A stretch of 64,000 nt of DNA. It comes from CAZCVI01 sp964502145 (lineage in GTDB: Bacteria; Acidobacteriota; Aminicenantia; UBA2199). The DNA is taken from assembly GCA_964502145.1 (NCBI GenBank), contig CAZCVI010000028.1, positions 1-64,000 on the forward strand. The letters run 5' to 3'. Under the pieces are notes generated by a model that was not told the origin of the DNA, searched no databases, and saw only the letters and a list, made by a program, of their open reading frames with translations. Positions 25,417 to 34,700 of the stretch are shown here, piece by piece. A program made the translations under genes and the position numbers. Positions within the stretch are counted from its first letter, which is position 1. Each line of letters begins with the position of its first letter.

Positions 25417-26478
25417 GCTCACAAAACTATAGATATTGATGATGCACTGATCCGTGCCCTCGTCACGTGCAGGATGGCCATTTTGATAGGTGTAATACTT
25501 CCCATCCTTGACGTCCAGCAGGTAATCGTCGAGAAACACAGTTGTTTCAAGCTTAAAACTGTCGGCATTGTAAATAAGCAGCGCAAACTTCTTCAACTTC
25601 GGGTTGGCGGTGCGCATCTGCAAAATCAAGCGATTGTGATCGACAACCATCTCCTCAATAGCAGAATATCCCCGATCACAGTCTTGTAAATATTTCAGGC
25701 GCGCTTCCCAGGTAGCTAATTCATATTGTCGCTCCCACCTGTAGAAGGTCTTGGGCATCTTCTTATAAAAAGAAGGCACCTTAAGCTGAACCTCTTTGCT
25801 GACGGCCAAGGTATCGGCAGAAATAACGGAGAGTTTGAGTTCATTGGCTGCCAAAAAAAATACGCGATCTGAATGGTAACCAGCCAAATGGGATATAATT
25901 TCAAACTGCAACGTGGGTCCATCAATAGCAACAGGGCAAAAATTCTTCAAGGTTGTCCCATTCTGGGCGAACACTTTGAGACGGAAATGCCTTCTAAGAA
26001 AACGATTCTTGGGATTATCATCGATTTTTAAGGCCTCCAAACCAGAGATAAAAAATTTGCCATGGTAAAAAAGTCCCTCCTCGATAATATGGATCGATTG
26101 GCCGCGTTGGAGTGCTTTTGTTTCCTTCCAGACATAGGTCCCGCCTTTTCGGGTGAATACGTTAATGATATCGGGTTGAGCGACTATGGCCAAATCATCG
26201 TTATAGAAGAAAGCGGTGCTGATCCCCGTTAAACGGGCTGGGGGTTGCTTTAAATAACCAAACGGGGTTATTTTCTTGGGGGTGATGATGACACTATGCT
26301 CATTTCTAAGAGCTGCGACAAGGTGGTTATCCTTATCAATGAAAGAATAGACATCAGTAGTGAATACAGGACTATGTTTCCACTGCGCAACGCGTTTGAA
26401 CTCTGTCTTATTTTGCGAAAATAAGTGTGACAGTATCAAAAAGAAAAAAATGATGGGGAAGACGGGTGACTTATTCAT
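25408..26478 (-). CDS. Secreted 6-bladed beta-propeller protein, copy 2 of a tandem pair
   Basis: A 356-residue protein with signal peptide (FPIIFFFLILSHLFS). It is clearly paralogous to 27675-28745: both share FSQN, EFKRV, QWKH, SFIDKDN, KKITPFG-like and the C-terminal FLDDYLLDVKDGKYYTYQNG and CIINIYSFVSKK. Blades with D-x-G turns are visible but quite divergent. GGAGGTG precedes the ATG at 26478, which overlaps the end of a small upstream reading frame. In Bacteroidota, similar propellers stand beside small secreted NVEALA peptides; that analogy, not homology, motivates reading this unit as peptide plus propeller. Confidence 0.8.
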   Translation of the reverse strand: MNKSPVFPIIFFFLILSHLFSQNKTEFKRVAQWKHSPVFTTDVYSFIDKDNHLVAALRNEHSVIITPKKITPFGYLKQPPARLTGISTAFFYNDDLAIVAQPDIINVFTRKGGTYVWKETKALQRGQSIHIIEEGLFYHGKFFISGLEALKIDDNPKNRFLRRHFRLKVFAQNGTTLKNFCPVAIDGPTLQFEIISHLAGYHSDRVFFLAANELKLSVISADTLAVSKEVQLKVPSFYKKMPKTFYRWERQYELATWEARLKYLQDCDRGYSAIEEMVVDHNRLILQMRTANPKLKKFALLIYNADSFKLETTVFLDDYLLDVKDGKYYTYQNGHPARDEGTDQCIINIYSFVSKK

Positions 26479-26656
26479 TTATAGATACACCTCCACTGCG
26501 AAATTTATTAAGAATTGGCTTCTGCTGATTGATTATGAGTGGTATATGGCGACTTTTTGCCATGAAGATAGAGCAAGCGTTCCCGATTGCCGCGGATTTC
26601 TCAGATAACACAAGCAAGGTCACAAAAACAGTCAATATGCACACCATGATCACCAC
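26471..26656 (-). pseudogene. Degenerate copy of the small secreted peptide gene
   Basis: The frame encodes a hydrophobic stretch (VIMVCILTVFVTLLVLSEKS) parallel to VIIMVFLLAVLAVLIVLPEK of the peptide at 28821-29021 and stands in the same position before a propeller gene. The basic MKKRIRVN start is missing (only GTG codons remain, after an in-frame stop) and the CxC...CxC tail is not kept. Its end overlaps the propeller start. It is probably a decayed duplicate, although translation from GTG cannot be excluded. Confidence 0.5.
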
Positions 26657-27204
26657 TCAAACTCATATAGCGTCAATATTTCAGCTCAACAACACCCTGT
26701 CCTTGTTGAAATTAAGAAACAGTAGTTGCAAAATAATTGTATCACAGCTTATCTGAGAAGTAAATCAAAAATATGCAAAAAAAAAATATTTTTTTGGGAG
26801 GAGTAGGATAAAAAGCGGTGAGCCGGTTCACAAAATCTTTGGCGAACGAAAAAAATGGCAAGTGACATATGGGCAGGGAGTACTGGGACGGGTTAATTCT
26901 TGGGGAGTTGGTAAACGAGGACTTCATTTTTAAAAGAAGGGCCCACGAATTACACGAATTACCACGAATTAAAAGGAAATAGAAGGAAATCAAAGTCTTT
27001 TTTCCGATAAATTCGTGGAAATTCGTGAAATTCGTGGGGAATCTTTTTCTTTGTTTCATCTATTGCTTATGGGCTGAACAGTTACAGAAATTTTTAAACC
27101 ATCATCCCAGCAGTTCGCCTATCCACTTTTATGTCCTGTCTCGTTTTTTAATCTACAGCAACGAAAACAGGACTTAAAAGCGAGGAAGTATCACTATAAT
27201 ATAA
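26657..27204. other. Intergenic region with family C repeat
   Basis: No gene recognised. A family C palindrome lies at 26939-27043. After it, TTTCATCTATTGCTTATG and CTGAAC repeat, in slightly different form, sequence found after the 237-bp repeat at 11279-11317, so the family C unit includes about 50 further bases on that side. The rest is AT-rich. Confidence 0.5.
26939..27043. repeat. Family C palindromic repeat (ACGAATT units)
   Basis: CCCACGAATTACACGAATTA with a third ACGAATT mirrors AAATTCGTGGAAATTCGTG and AAATTCGTGGGG around an A/G-rich loop. Confidence 0.85.
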
Positions 27205-27678
27205 CTAGGGTCTTATGAAGTAATAACTGGCGACTTTATTTTTTTCGAGTTTGATCACTACAGGCGTCGCTGGGGTGCGGATATAATGGTAGAAATTAGC
27301 TTTTTTTAAGACATAGAAGGGGGAGTATCGTTGTGTTGTGGACCAACCAGCAGCTTCATCAAGACGATCATTAAGAATAATGGCAATCACATGTTGACCT
27401 GCTGTTTTAAGCTTTTGCAAGTCTTCCAAACCACGATAAATACAGGAGTAACAGTCAGCACGATCAAAAATCAGACAGTAAGTGGGGCCTTTTTCCCCAA
27501 TTATTGTGTCAAAGGGAATTTCTGTGCCACTTAAATCGGTGAGTTTGAGCTTGTGAAGGTCGACAATGGTCACGAGTGGGTTGGATTTTGGAATGACATA
27601 TTTATAAGCCACAACAACACCAATAGCCACTATAAAAATAAAAATAGCCAAGTTGGTGAGCCAATACTGGGTCTTCAT
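27205..27678 (-). CDS. Membrane-anchored thioredoxin-like protein
   Basis: A 157-residue protein with an N-terminal membrane anchor (LAIFIFIVAIGVVVAY). The following domain has a strand LIFDRADCYSCIYRGLEDL, giving a CYSC (C-x-x-C) redox site at the helix start, and a TPATP segment near the end that fits the cis-proline loop. It therefore is a periplasm-facing thioredoxin/TlpA-like oxidoreductase, short for the family. Its ATG overlaps the stop of the propeller gene (ATGA). With a Cys-rich secreted peptide encoded two genes upstream, a role in its disulphide chemistry is a plausible inference. Confidence 0.75.
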   Translation of the reverse strand: MKTQYWLTNLAIFIFIVAIGVVVAYKYVIPKSNPLVTIVDLHKLKLTDLSGTEIPFDTIIGEKGPTYCLIFDRADCYSCIYRGLEDLQKLKTAGQHVIAIILNDRLDEAAGWSTTQRYSPFYVLKKANFYHYIRTPATPVVIKLEKNKVASYYFIRP

Positions 27679-28745
27679 TTCTTGCTCACAAAACTATATA
27701 TATTAATAATACACTCTTCGGTGTCGTCGTCAAGCCCAGGATTGCCATTTTGATATGTATAGTACTTGCCATCCTTGACGTCAAGCAGGTAATCGTCCAG
27801 AAACACGGTTTTCTCCAGTTTAAAACTATCTGCATTATAAAAAAGCAGGGCAAATTTTTTCATTTTGGGGTTGGCGGTGCGTATTTGTACCACGAGAGTA
27901 TTACCATCCACTACCATTTCTTGGACAGAAGAATACCCCATTTCCCATTCATCAAACAATACAAAATGTTTTCCAAAACCCTTCTTCATAATATTTTCAT
28001 CCCAGGCGTAGAACGTTTCAGGCATCTTCTTATAAAAGGAAGGGGCTTCCAGTTGAACTTCTTTTGCCACTGCCAGGGTATTGGTAGAAATTGCAGAGAC
28101 TTTAAGTTCATTGGCGGGCATAAAAAAGACTCTATCCGAATGGTATCCAGCCAAATGGTATTTCAGTTCAATCAGGAAAGTGGGATTATCAAAGGATTTT
28201 TGTATTAACTGCTTCAAGGAATCTCCATTCTCGGCATACACCTTCAAGTGGGAATATTTCTTATAAAAAGTCTTAAGCGGACCAGTCTCATCACTTATCC
28301 CCTCCATGCCAGAGATGAAAAATTTCCCATCGTAAAAAAGCCCTTCCCTGATAATATGGGCCCATATCCCTCTTTTCAACCATTTTGTTTCCTTCCAGAC
28401 ATAATTCTCGCCTTTCCTGGTGAACACTTTGATTTTATCTGTCTGCTCCACTATAGCCAAATCACCCTTGTAGAAAAATCCAGCTCTTGTTAGGGTCAAA
28501 TCATTTGGGGCCTGTCCAAAAAATCCGAACTTTGTTATTTTATTGGGTGTCATGACCATACTATACCCACGACCCATCGCGGCTACCAAGTTGTTATCCT
28601 TATCAATGAAAGAAAATGTATCATGGGTTAATAACTCATCATGTTTCCACTGGCCTACCCGTTTAAACTCCGCATTATTTTGTGAAAATAGGGGTGATAG
28701 TATTACGAAGAAAAAAACCATCCCCACTGTAAGTGATTTATTCAT
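27675..28745 (-). CDS. Secreted 6-bladed beta-propeller protein, copy 1 of a tandem pair
   Basis: A 356-residue paralogue of 25408-26478, with signal peptide (VGMVFFFVILSPLFS). Blade-like segments include NKITKFGFFGQAP, GDLAIVEQTDKIKVFTRKG and ALLFYNADSFKLEKTVFLDD. The two copies have the same length and same C-terminal end, so they arose by tandem duplication. The order small peptide (28821), propeller, thioredoxin-like protein forms one operon. A GGAGG lies 11 bases before the ATG. Ligand unknown. Confidence 0.8.
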   Translation of the reverse strand: MNKSLTVGMVFFFVILSPLFSQNNAEFKRVGQWKHDELLTHDTFSFIDKDNNLVAAMGRGYSMVMTPNKITKFGFFGQAPNDLTLTRAGFFYKGDLAIVEQTDKIKVFTRKGENYVWKETKWLKRGIWAHIIREGLFYDGKFFISGMEGISDETGPLKTFYKKYSHLKVYAENGDSLKQLIQKSFDNPTFLIELKYHLAGYHSDRVFFMPANELKVSAISTNTLAVAKEVQLEAPSFYKKMPETFYAWDENIMKKGFGKHFVLFDEWEMGYSSVQEMVVDGNTLVVQIRTANPKMKKFALLFYNADSFKLEKTVFLDDYLLDVKDGKYYTYQNGNPGLDDDTEECIINIYSFVSKK

Positions 28746-28820
28746 TTATCCTGAAACCTCCGCTTGTTTATTTATTAAAAACTGGATTCTGCTGAAACCT
28801 TTACAGCAAACGCCTAGCTA

Positions 28821-29021
28821 CTAATTCCCATAATGGACATTACATGCGCAATAGACAGGAACCATCGGGCATTCACACACTGGAATATCTCCATATCTTG
28901 TCGTCCACCCAGGGTAAAATACCTCTATTGCCTCGCCTTTCTCAGGCAACACAATCAGCACAGCCAAAACTGCCAACAAAAAGACCATGATTATCACGTT
29001 CACTCGAATTCTCTTCTTCAT
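28821..29021 (-). CDS. Small secreted or membrane-anchored Cys peptide
   Basis: A 66-residue product with a strong AAGGAGG 8 bases before the ATG. Residues 1-30 are a signal or anchor (MKKRIRVN, then VIIMVFLLAVLAVLIVLP). The remainder, IEVFYPGWTTRYGDIPVC onwards, contains a CEC and a CAC motif separated by seven residues and ends VHYGN. It precedes a beta-propeller and a thioredoxin-like gene. The arrangement recalls the small NVEALA-type peptides near 6-bladed propellers in Bacteroidota, but no sequence relation is claimed. It is a candidate secreted ligand of the propeller. Confidence 0.7.
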   Translation of the reverse strand: MKKRIRVNVIIMVFLLAVLAVLIVLPEKGEAIEVFYPGWTTRYGDIPVCECPMVPVYCACNVHYGN

Positions 29022-29463
29022 CCTAAAACCTCCTTGTTTTTTTAAATTTCTCTATCTATCAGCAGAACCCAGCTCTGTTCACATTGAGTTTATGAAACTC
29101 CTTTTAAAAAAGGGATTGTATCATAGGCAATTTAAAAAGTAAATGCAAAATTGACATAAAAAAAAATTCTTTGGGAATCGATTGATTCAAATAAATCCTG
29201 GGACAAGGGAATGGGAGGAATGGGAGGAATGGGAATTATGGGAAGTATGGGAAGTATGGGAATGGGCAATAGGCATTTATTTATAAACTGGCAGGAATTT
29301 TTTGATTTAGGATTGGTGTGAATGAATGGGCTATAGCCGTATCTTTTATGAAACTTAGTCGTTTCTTTAAGTTTGAGGGCTTTGACTTAAACTTTTTCAA
29401 ATTTTATTCGATTTTCTTTAATTTTTGCTTGACAATATGATTTTGTTGGTATAGAATAATGGC
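29022..29463. other. Divergent intergenic region
   Basis: Lies between the minus-strand peptide gene and the plus-strand pseudo-ABC operon. A partial family B repeat (GGGAATGGGAGGAATGGG-type units) occupies 29208-29272. A strong plus-strand promoter lies at 29429-29457. No further gene seen. Confidence 0.5.
29429..29457 (+). promoter_or_regulatory. Near-consensus promoter of the second pseudo-ABC operon
   Basis: TTGACA (29429-29434), exactly 17 bases, TAGAAT (29452-29457). The ATG at 29464 lies 6 bases after the -10 box, so either a leaderless 111-codon frame or a 320-base leader before the gene at 29786 is produced. Confidence 0.7.
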
Positions 29464-29799
29464 ATGATTTATAGAATTGGAATTTCGGCAAGCAAGAGGA
29501 CGCCCAAATGCGGTAACAAAACTGCCCTTGGATGGGGAAAACCATTTATAAAAGAACTCGAAATAACAAAACCAGCCACCACTGGAAGAAAAACAGCCAG
29601 CCATACACATTCAAAGAGAGCGATAGCGTTTAACTTTAAAGGAATTTCCAACGCCCCTAAAAAAAGTAACGCGCAGCAACTGAAGCATTCGCGAAACAAC
29701 AGAAGCAAAACCAATACCGCCCTTATACTGGACCGCAAACCCAGTAACCATATAAAAAAAACCACAATACAAAGGAGAATTAACAATGAAAAAAATTAG
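29464..29799 (+). CDS. Highly basic hypothetical protein, possibly leaderless
   Basis: A 111-residue frame very rich in Lys, Arg, Asn and Thr (for example KKSNAQQLKHSRNNRSK). Its ATG sits exactly at the expected transcription start of the promoter at 29429-29457, and its end overlaps the next gene by 14 bases. No family or fold is recognisable. The A-rich strand makes Lys/Asn-rich frames easy to obtain by chance, and the complementary strand is also open with a hydrophobic reading. It may be an untranslated leader rather than a protein. Confidence 0.35.
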   Translation: MIYRIGISASKRTPKCGNKTALGWGKPFIKELEITKPATTGRKTASHTHSKRAIAFNFKGISNAPKKSNAQQLKHSRNNRSKTNTALILDRKPSNHIKKTTIQRRINNEKN

Positions 29800-31108
29800 G
29801 TTTTTTAAAGACTTATTTATCTTGGAAACAAAACGATTCCTAACCCAGCACAAGGTGCAGCTTTTACTGTTCCTCGCGATTGGTGTTTTGTGTGCGCTCC
29901 TAAACACTGAACAAAACACCTGGGAATTAAAAGACTATCGGAGTGGGTTCTTTATCCTGGCATCACTGATACTGATAGGACTGGGCTACACGACCTTTCA
30001 CGAGAACTCAAACAAAATACCCTACCTTAAAACACTGACAACTCTCTCATCTGAACAAAACGTTTTTAAATTGATAATCCAAACAGGATTACTGGGACTC
30101 GTGCCACTGCTTTTTACGGCGTTACTGGCTGTTGGCATGATAGGCGAATGGGCAAAACTTGCCCTAACTCCATATTATATATTATATATGTCTCTCTTTT
30201 TAATAGATGTCTGCCTGTTGGCAACTCTATACTTCATAGTGGGAGTCGTGATCTCACTGTTTGAGTTCCCACCCCAAACACAACAATGGGGCGGAGTTCT
30301 GTTGCTGCTGATCACGACACTACTAAACAATACGATTTTTGGCCCACTAAGAAACGAACACAATTATCCACTAGGAACAATGGTACTGTTTACACTAGGT
30401 TTGACTGTTGTACTACCGATATTAATCAAATATGGCTATCATATATTCATCGCGTGGCTTTATAAAGTCAAGAATCAAGGAGACAAGCCAATTGATTTCT
30501 ACCTGGATTTGAATCCACAGAAGCTGAATATATTCAAGCTAGGAGGAATACGAAACGCAGACATCATCTTTACTCTGCTACGGGGCTACGGACACCTTGT
30601 AGATACAGGAGTCTTTGAAGGCCAATTGAAAATTAACGAAACAGAAATACAGGAAGGAGTTGATTTTATATACTTATGCCCACCAGAAATGCTACCTGAT
30701 GAAAAAACAGTAGGAGAATGGCTGAACTGGCTCAATTCCCTAACTGGAATACACAAGAAAACCATGGTAGACGCATTACCAACAGAATTACAAGATAAAC
30801 TACATTATCATATAAAACAATTACCAGCGAATCAACGAATGAGTTTAACTCTGGCTCTGGCTGAGATAAAAGATACACCAATTTATTTCTTCCACGACAC
30901 AGTGAATGGTCTAGACATTAACGGGAATATAGAATTCTTGGAAGCATTAGAGAATCTAGAAAAAAAAGGCAAAGTAGTTTTATTTTTATCATCCGATATG
31001 GAGCTTCATACAATAGAAGCGAAAAACGAAGGCGTAGCGCCCGATCACTACTGGAGAGTCGGGGTGAGTCTTCGCCGAGATATTTTAACCACCCAAGCAT
31101 GCTCATGA
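29786..31108 (+). CDS. Second ABC-2-like membrane protein with degenerate ABC ATPase domain
   Basis: A 440-residue protein. Six membrane segments occupy residues 24-220 (for example LLLFLAIGVLCALL, ILASLILIGLGYTTF, LIIQTGLLGLVPLLFTAL, VLFTLGLTVVLPILI). The cytoplasmic C-terminus runs parallel to an ABC ATPase: IIFTLLRGYGHL at the P-loop position, GQLKINETEI, FIYLCPPEMLPDEKTVGEWL, then QRMSLTLALAEI (from residue 350) and FFHDTVNGLD (368-377) in place of LDEPTNGLD. No Walker A lysine is present and Glu is replaced. Same architecture as 22030-24042, with a smaller extracytoplasmic part. AAAGGAG precedes the ATG; an XRE gene follows. Confidence 0.72.
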   Translation: MKKIRFFKDLFILETKRFLTQHKVQLLLFLAIGVLCALLNTEQNTWELKDYRSGFFILASLILIGLGYTTFHENSNKIPYLKTLTTLSSEQNVFKLIIQTGLLGLVPLLFTALLAVGMIGEWAKLALTPYYILYMSLFLIDVCLLATLYFIVGVVISLFEFPPQTQQWGGVLLLLITTLLNNTIFGPLRNEHNYPLGTMVLFTLGLTVVLPILIKYGYHIFIAWLYKVKNQGDKPIDFYLDLNPQKLNIFKLGGIRNADIIFTLLRGYGHLVDTGVFEGQLKINETEIQEGVDFIYLCPPEMLPDEKTVGEWLNWLNSLTGIHKKTMVDALPTELQDKLHYHIKQLPANQRMSLTLALAEIKDTPIYFFHDTVNGLDINGNIEFLEALENLEKKGKVVLFLSSDMELHTIEAKNEGVAPDHYWRVGVSLRRDILTTQACS

Positions 31109-31211
31109 TTTATAATTTAAACCTCTTAGAAGATAAAAGGTGCGGGGCATTTGCCCCGCGCTGCTTCATAGCAAAACAAAACAAAAACAAAAAAATTACC
31201 TGGAGGGTAAC

Positions 31212-31658
31212 ATGGATTCAGCAATAACAAAAATGTATAAGGAAAGCGGAAAACGATTGACGCAAATCAGAACCTTGATGGGCAAAAGCCTTAAAGAATT
31301 TGCCACTGACCTGCAAATCACAGTGACTGAACTAAAAGGCATCGAAGCTGGGAGACGAAAAAATATCTATTTAAGCCTTTCACATATCTACGAGGCTTAC
31401 GGAATTAATTTCGCCTGGCTATCAACCGGGAAACAAAATGTGTTTGAAACACATGGCTCTAAAGTACCCACTGAAATCTACAATCTGGTGAACATGCTGC
31501 CTTTCATGGATGAAAAGTACAAAAATATCTCCTGGCTGATTTATGCGATGGAAAATCCTTCCCAAAAAGAACTCCTGCTAACCACAGGGCAAAATGTAGT
31601 TAAATCAATTGAATTAATGACAGAACAAGGGAAATTCTATACAGACGATACGGAATAA
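31212..31658 (+). CDS. XRE-like regulator paired with the second pseudo-ABC protein
   Basis: A 148-residue protein. GGAGGG at 5 bases before the ATG at 31212 fixes the start. Residues 10-70 are a degenerate HTH (SGKRLTQIRTLMGKSLKEFA, LQITVTELKGIEAGRRKN, EAYGINFAWLSTGK). The C-terminal part YKNISWLIYAMENPSQKELL matches in layout the tail of the XRE protein at 24779-25285 (NILWFIQRSPIYRSILL). It follows the membrane protein at 103 bp on the same strand. Regulation of that operon is inferred. Confidence 0.78.
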   Translation: MDSAITKMYKESGKRLTQIRTLMGKSLKEFATDLQITVTELKGIEAGRRKNIYLSLSHIYEAYGINFAWLSTGKQNVFETHGSKVPTEIYNLVNMLPFMDEKYKNISWLIYAMENPSQKELLLTTGQNVVKSIELMTEQGKFYTDDTE

Positions 31659-31659
31659 A

Positions 31660-31786
31660 TTAAAAGAAGACCACAGATTACACAGATTAAAATGATTGAC
31701 ACAGATTAAAAGATGGTTATGACAAAAAAGAAAAAAACCTATCAGGGTAATCATTTTAATCTGTGTAATCTGTGGTCTTCTTTTAA
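31660..31786. repeat. Family C palindrome acting as a likely bidirectional terminator
   Basis: About 38-bp arms (31660-31697 and 31749-31786), built of TTAAAAGAAGACCACAGATT and ACACAGATTAAAATGATT and their complements, around a 50-bp loop. It begins one base after the XRE stop and ends 9 bases before the stop of the convergent 1255-residue gene. Confidence 0.85.
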
Positions 31787-31794
31787 GTGGTGGG

Positions 31795-34700
31795 CTAATC
31801 TTTTTCTTTTGGTTTAGGCTTATTTAATAGCGCGGTGAGGAAATTTGTACGGGGTTGAATTTCTTTTCTGACATCAATAAACCAACCACTTACCCATCTT
31901 AGAAACTTCTGGACACTCTCGACTTGGTCATGGGGGTTTATTTTACCGTCGGTTAAGAGATTATAATAGCGGTTAAAAGTAGTTGGCACTTGCATAAAAC
32001 GAAAATTGGGTCCAAGACACATGTGACTAAAACTATGCCGCGACAAAAACCACTGGATAAAAAGTTGGATACATGCGGGACTGGCTGCAAACGTGACGTT
32101 TCTAAGCAGGTTGAACATCATGATCTCCAAGTTAATGATTTCCTTGGGTCTTAACGTGGGTCTGGCGATCCAATAGGAAAGAATATCGACTAACCACTGG
32201 TCTGCTACAAGCGGGTTTTGAATGTGATCTCTGAGCAAATTCGAAAGCTTAAAAAGTACCTCGTTATAATTAGCATACGTTTGACACCAAAAAATAATAT
32301 CCATTAACGTTTGCTGGGGCATATCTTTGGTACGGGAAATGCGCTTGATCACAAAATCAGCATCCTTTTTATCCTTAAAAAGACTAAGCCACTTAAACGC
32401 ATTTTGTTTAATAGGCGTCAAATCATTGGTACAATGCAACCACGCTTTAATCACATACGTGGCCTCATAACAATCATAAAAATTATCCAACCATAAAAAA
32501 ACAAATGGCTCAACATCCTGCGACATTCTCCCATAATTAAGCCATGTATTAAGCACAAAACTGGTTTCTTCCTTTAAAAGGGGATAACGAGTTAACCAAG
32601 GAGTAATATACGGTTTGACGAAAATAGGATCCCCGCCAGCTTCCAACCACGCTTTAATCATAAAACTGGTGTCTACTTCCAAGGGGAATGCATCAAGCCA
32701 TTGCACGAGGGAACTTTTAACGGCCTGGGGGTTACCTTCTGCTTCCAACCACAAGATAATTATATTCTTGGCTTCGATTTTCTGGCCAGGGATATCAAGC
32801 CACTTCTCCAAGGCATTACGAATAATGGATTTATCACCGCCAGCAGCAAACCACGCTTGCAGTAAAAATCGCGCTTGTTTAGTATTAGCAAAACTAAACA
32901 ACCATATAACCAATGGATTTTCTACATCAGCGGGAATACCACCGGCTTCCAACCACGCCTGAAGAACAAAACACGCATCCATTACACTGGGAAAACAATT
33001 TAACCATATAGTAATGGCTTTTTTGACTTCCTCTTTGTCACCTCCAGCTCTAAGCCAAGCCTGAATCATAAAACTGGCCTGAGTCACTTTGGGAAAAAGA
33101 GTCAACCATGTTTCCACAATCTTTTTAACTCCGACAGTATCTCCACCCGCATTAAGCCACGCTTTAATCACAAAACTGGTTTCTATTTCAGCGGGGAATT
33201 GCTGCAACCATAATTCAAATGCGGGTCTGATATATTCTTTATCACCACCAGCATCAAGCCACGCTTTGATCACATAACAAGAATCAATGGCGTTTTGGAA
33301 AGTCTTAAGCCATATCTCGAGCGCATTTTTAAGGATTTCTTTCTCGCCGCCGACATGGAGCCACAATTGCAGGACAAAAGTGGCTTCAAGGAGATTAGGA
33401 TAATGCTGAAGCCAAATGTCCACGGCATTTTTAACCTGCTCTTTGTCACCACCAGCTTCAAGCCACGCCTGAATCACCAGACCCGCTTCCTGGAGGTGAG
33501 GATACATGGCGAGCCATATCGGTAATGCGTTCTTAACTGTCTCTTTGTGGCCCCCAGCTTTGAGCCACGCCTGAATCACAAGACCAGCTTCTGAAATATC
33601 AGGATAAACATGGAACCAAATGTCCAAGGCTTGATTAACCACTTCTTTGTCACCGCCAGCTTTGAGCCACGCGACAAAAACAAGGGCACACGCTTTATCT
33701 TCACTGTAATGCTGCACGCTTTGGGTTACAATTTCTTCTAAACGGGGGCCACCTTCCCACAGCAAGGGTGTTGTTCCAAAAAGATGCAAATAGGTGGACA
33801 ATATATCTAAACGAATCGTATTCTCTTCACGATAATTTTTAAATAACTGGGGATGAGCAGGAAACCAAAGCTGGAGAATGTCGTGGAGATTTTCTTTTAT
33901 CTCTTCAGAGAGTTCGCCGTTTTTCTTTTTTAGCACGAAAAAATGCAAGAGTTCACTCAGGGTGGGGGTAAAATCTTCTGCGGTGATCACATTAGCGAAA
34001 AAGTCGCGAAACTGGGTGATCAAGTTGATTTTTTCTTCCTGGGTGAGCAATGAAGTGAGCATAAACGCGCCGGATAACCGGTCACGATGTAAACGAATAA
34101 GATCAGAAAAGAGCGTGTAGAAAAAAGACGGGGCTACTTTGGCCGCAACCCAAGTCGAAATCCGCTCAAACGCGGTAAAACAAGAGGGAAAAGAATCATG
34201 TTCGACAGCAAAATGGAATAGCTCCTGTATTTCCTGGGAGAACTCTTTATTAGCAGTTTCAAGATGATATTTAAGCATCTCATCGGCGATTCTGGGGTGG
34301 ATGATGCGCAGGCCTTTGAATGCGGAAATAGTGTTATCGGTGCGGAAGTTGTTTTCTTCTTCCTCTTGGAGCCAGCCGTATTGGATTAAATTGGCTATAA
34401 TCGCATGGTAAGTGCCGGGCAATATCCTGATAACACTGGCTGAAGCAGGCATGAGAGGGAAAAGGTAACGGGCTTCACGGCAATCACGCTGCTGGGAAAG
34501 CAAATCACTGGCAGGAAAAGATAATAACAAACGGGTGTTCAACCAAGAACCAAAATCACTGGTTTCTTCCACCTGCTTCTTGGGGTATTTCTCTTTGTAC
34601 TTGCTCTGGAGATAAGCCAAAAACAAGGCAAAGGATGGGGGATAAGTAAAAAAACTGTCTTCCAAAGGAATAACTGCCTTTTTTTTCTCTAAGATTTTTT

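Noticed and set aside
29469..29786. Minus-strand hydrophobic 105-codon frame opposite the basic frame
   Set aside because: Its hydrophobicity merely mirrors the Lys/Asn codons of the other strand, and the well-formed promoter lies on the plus strand.
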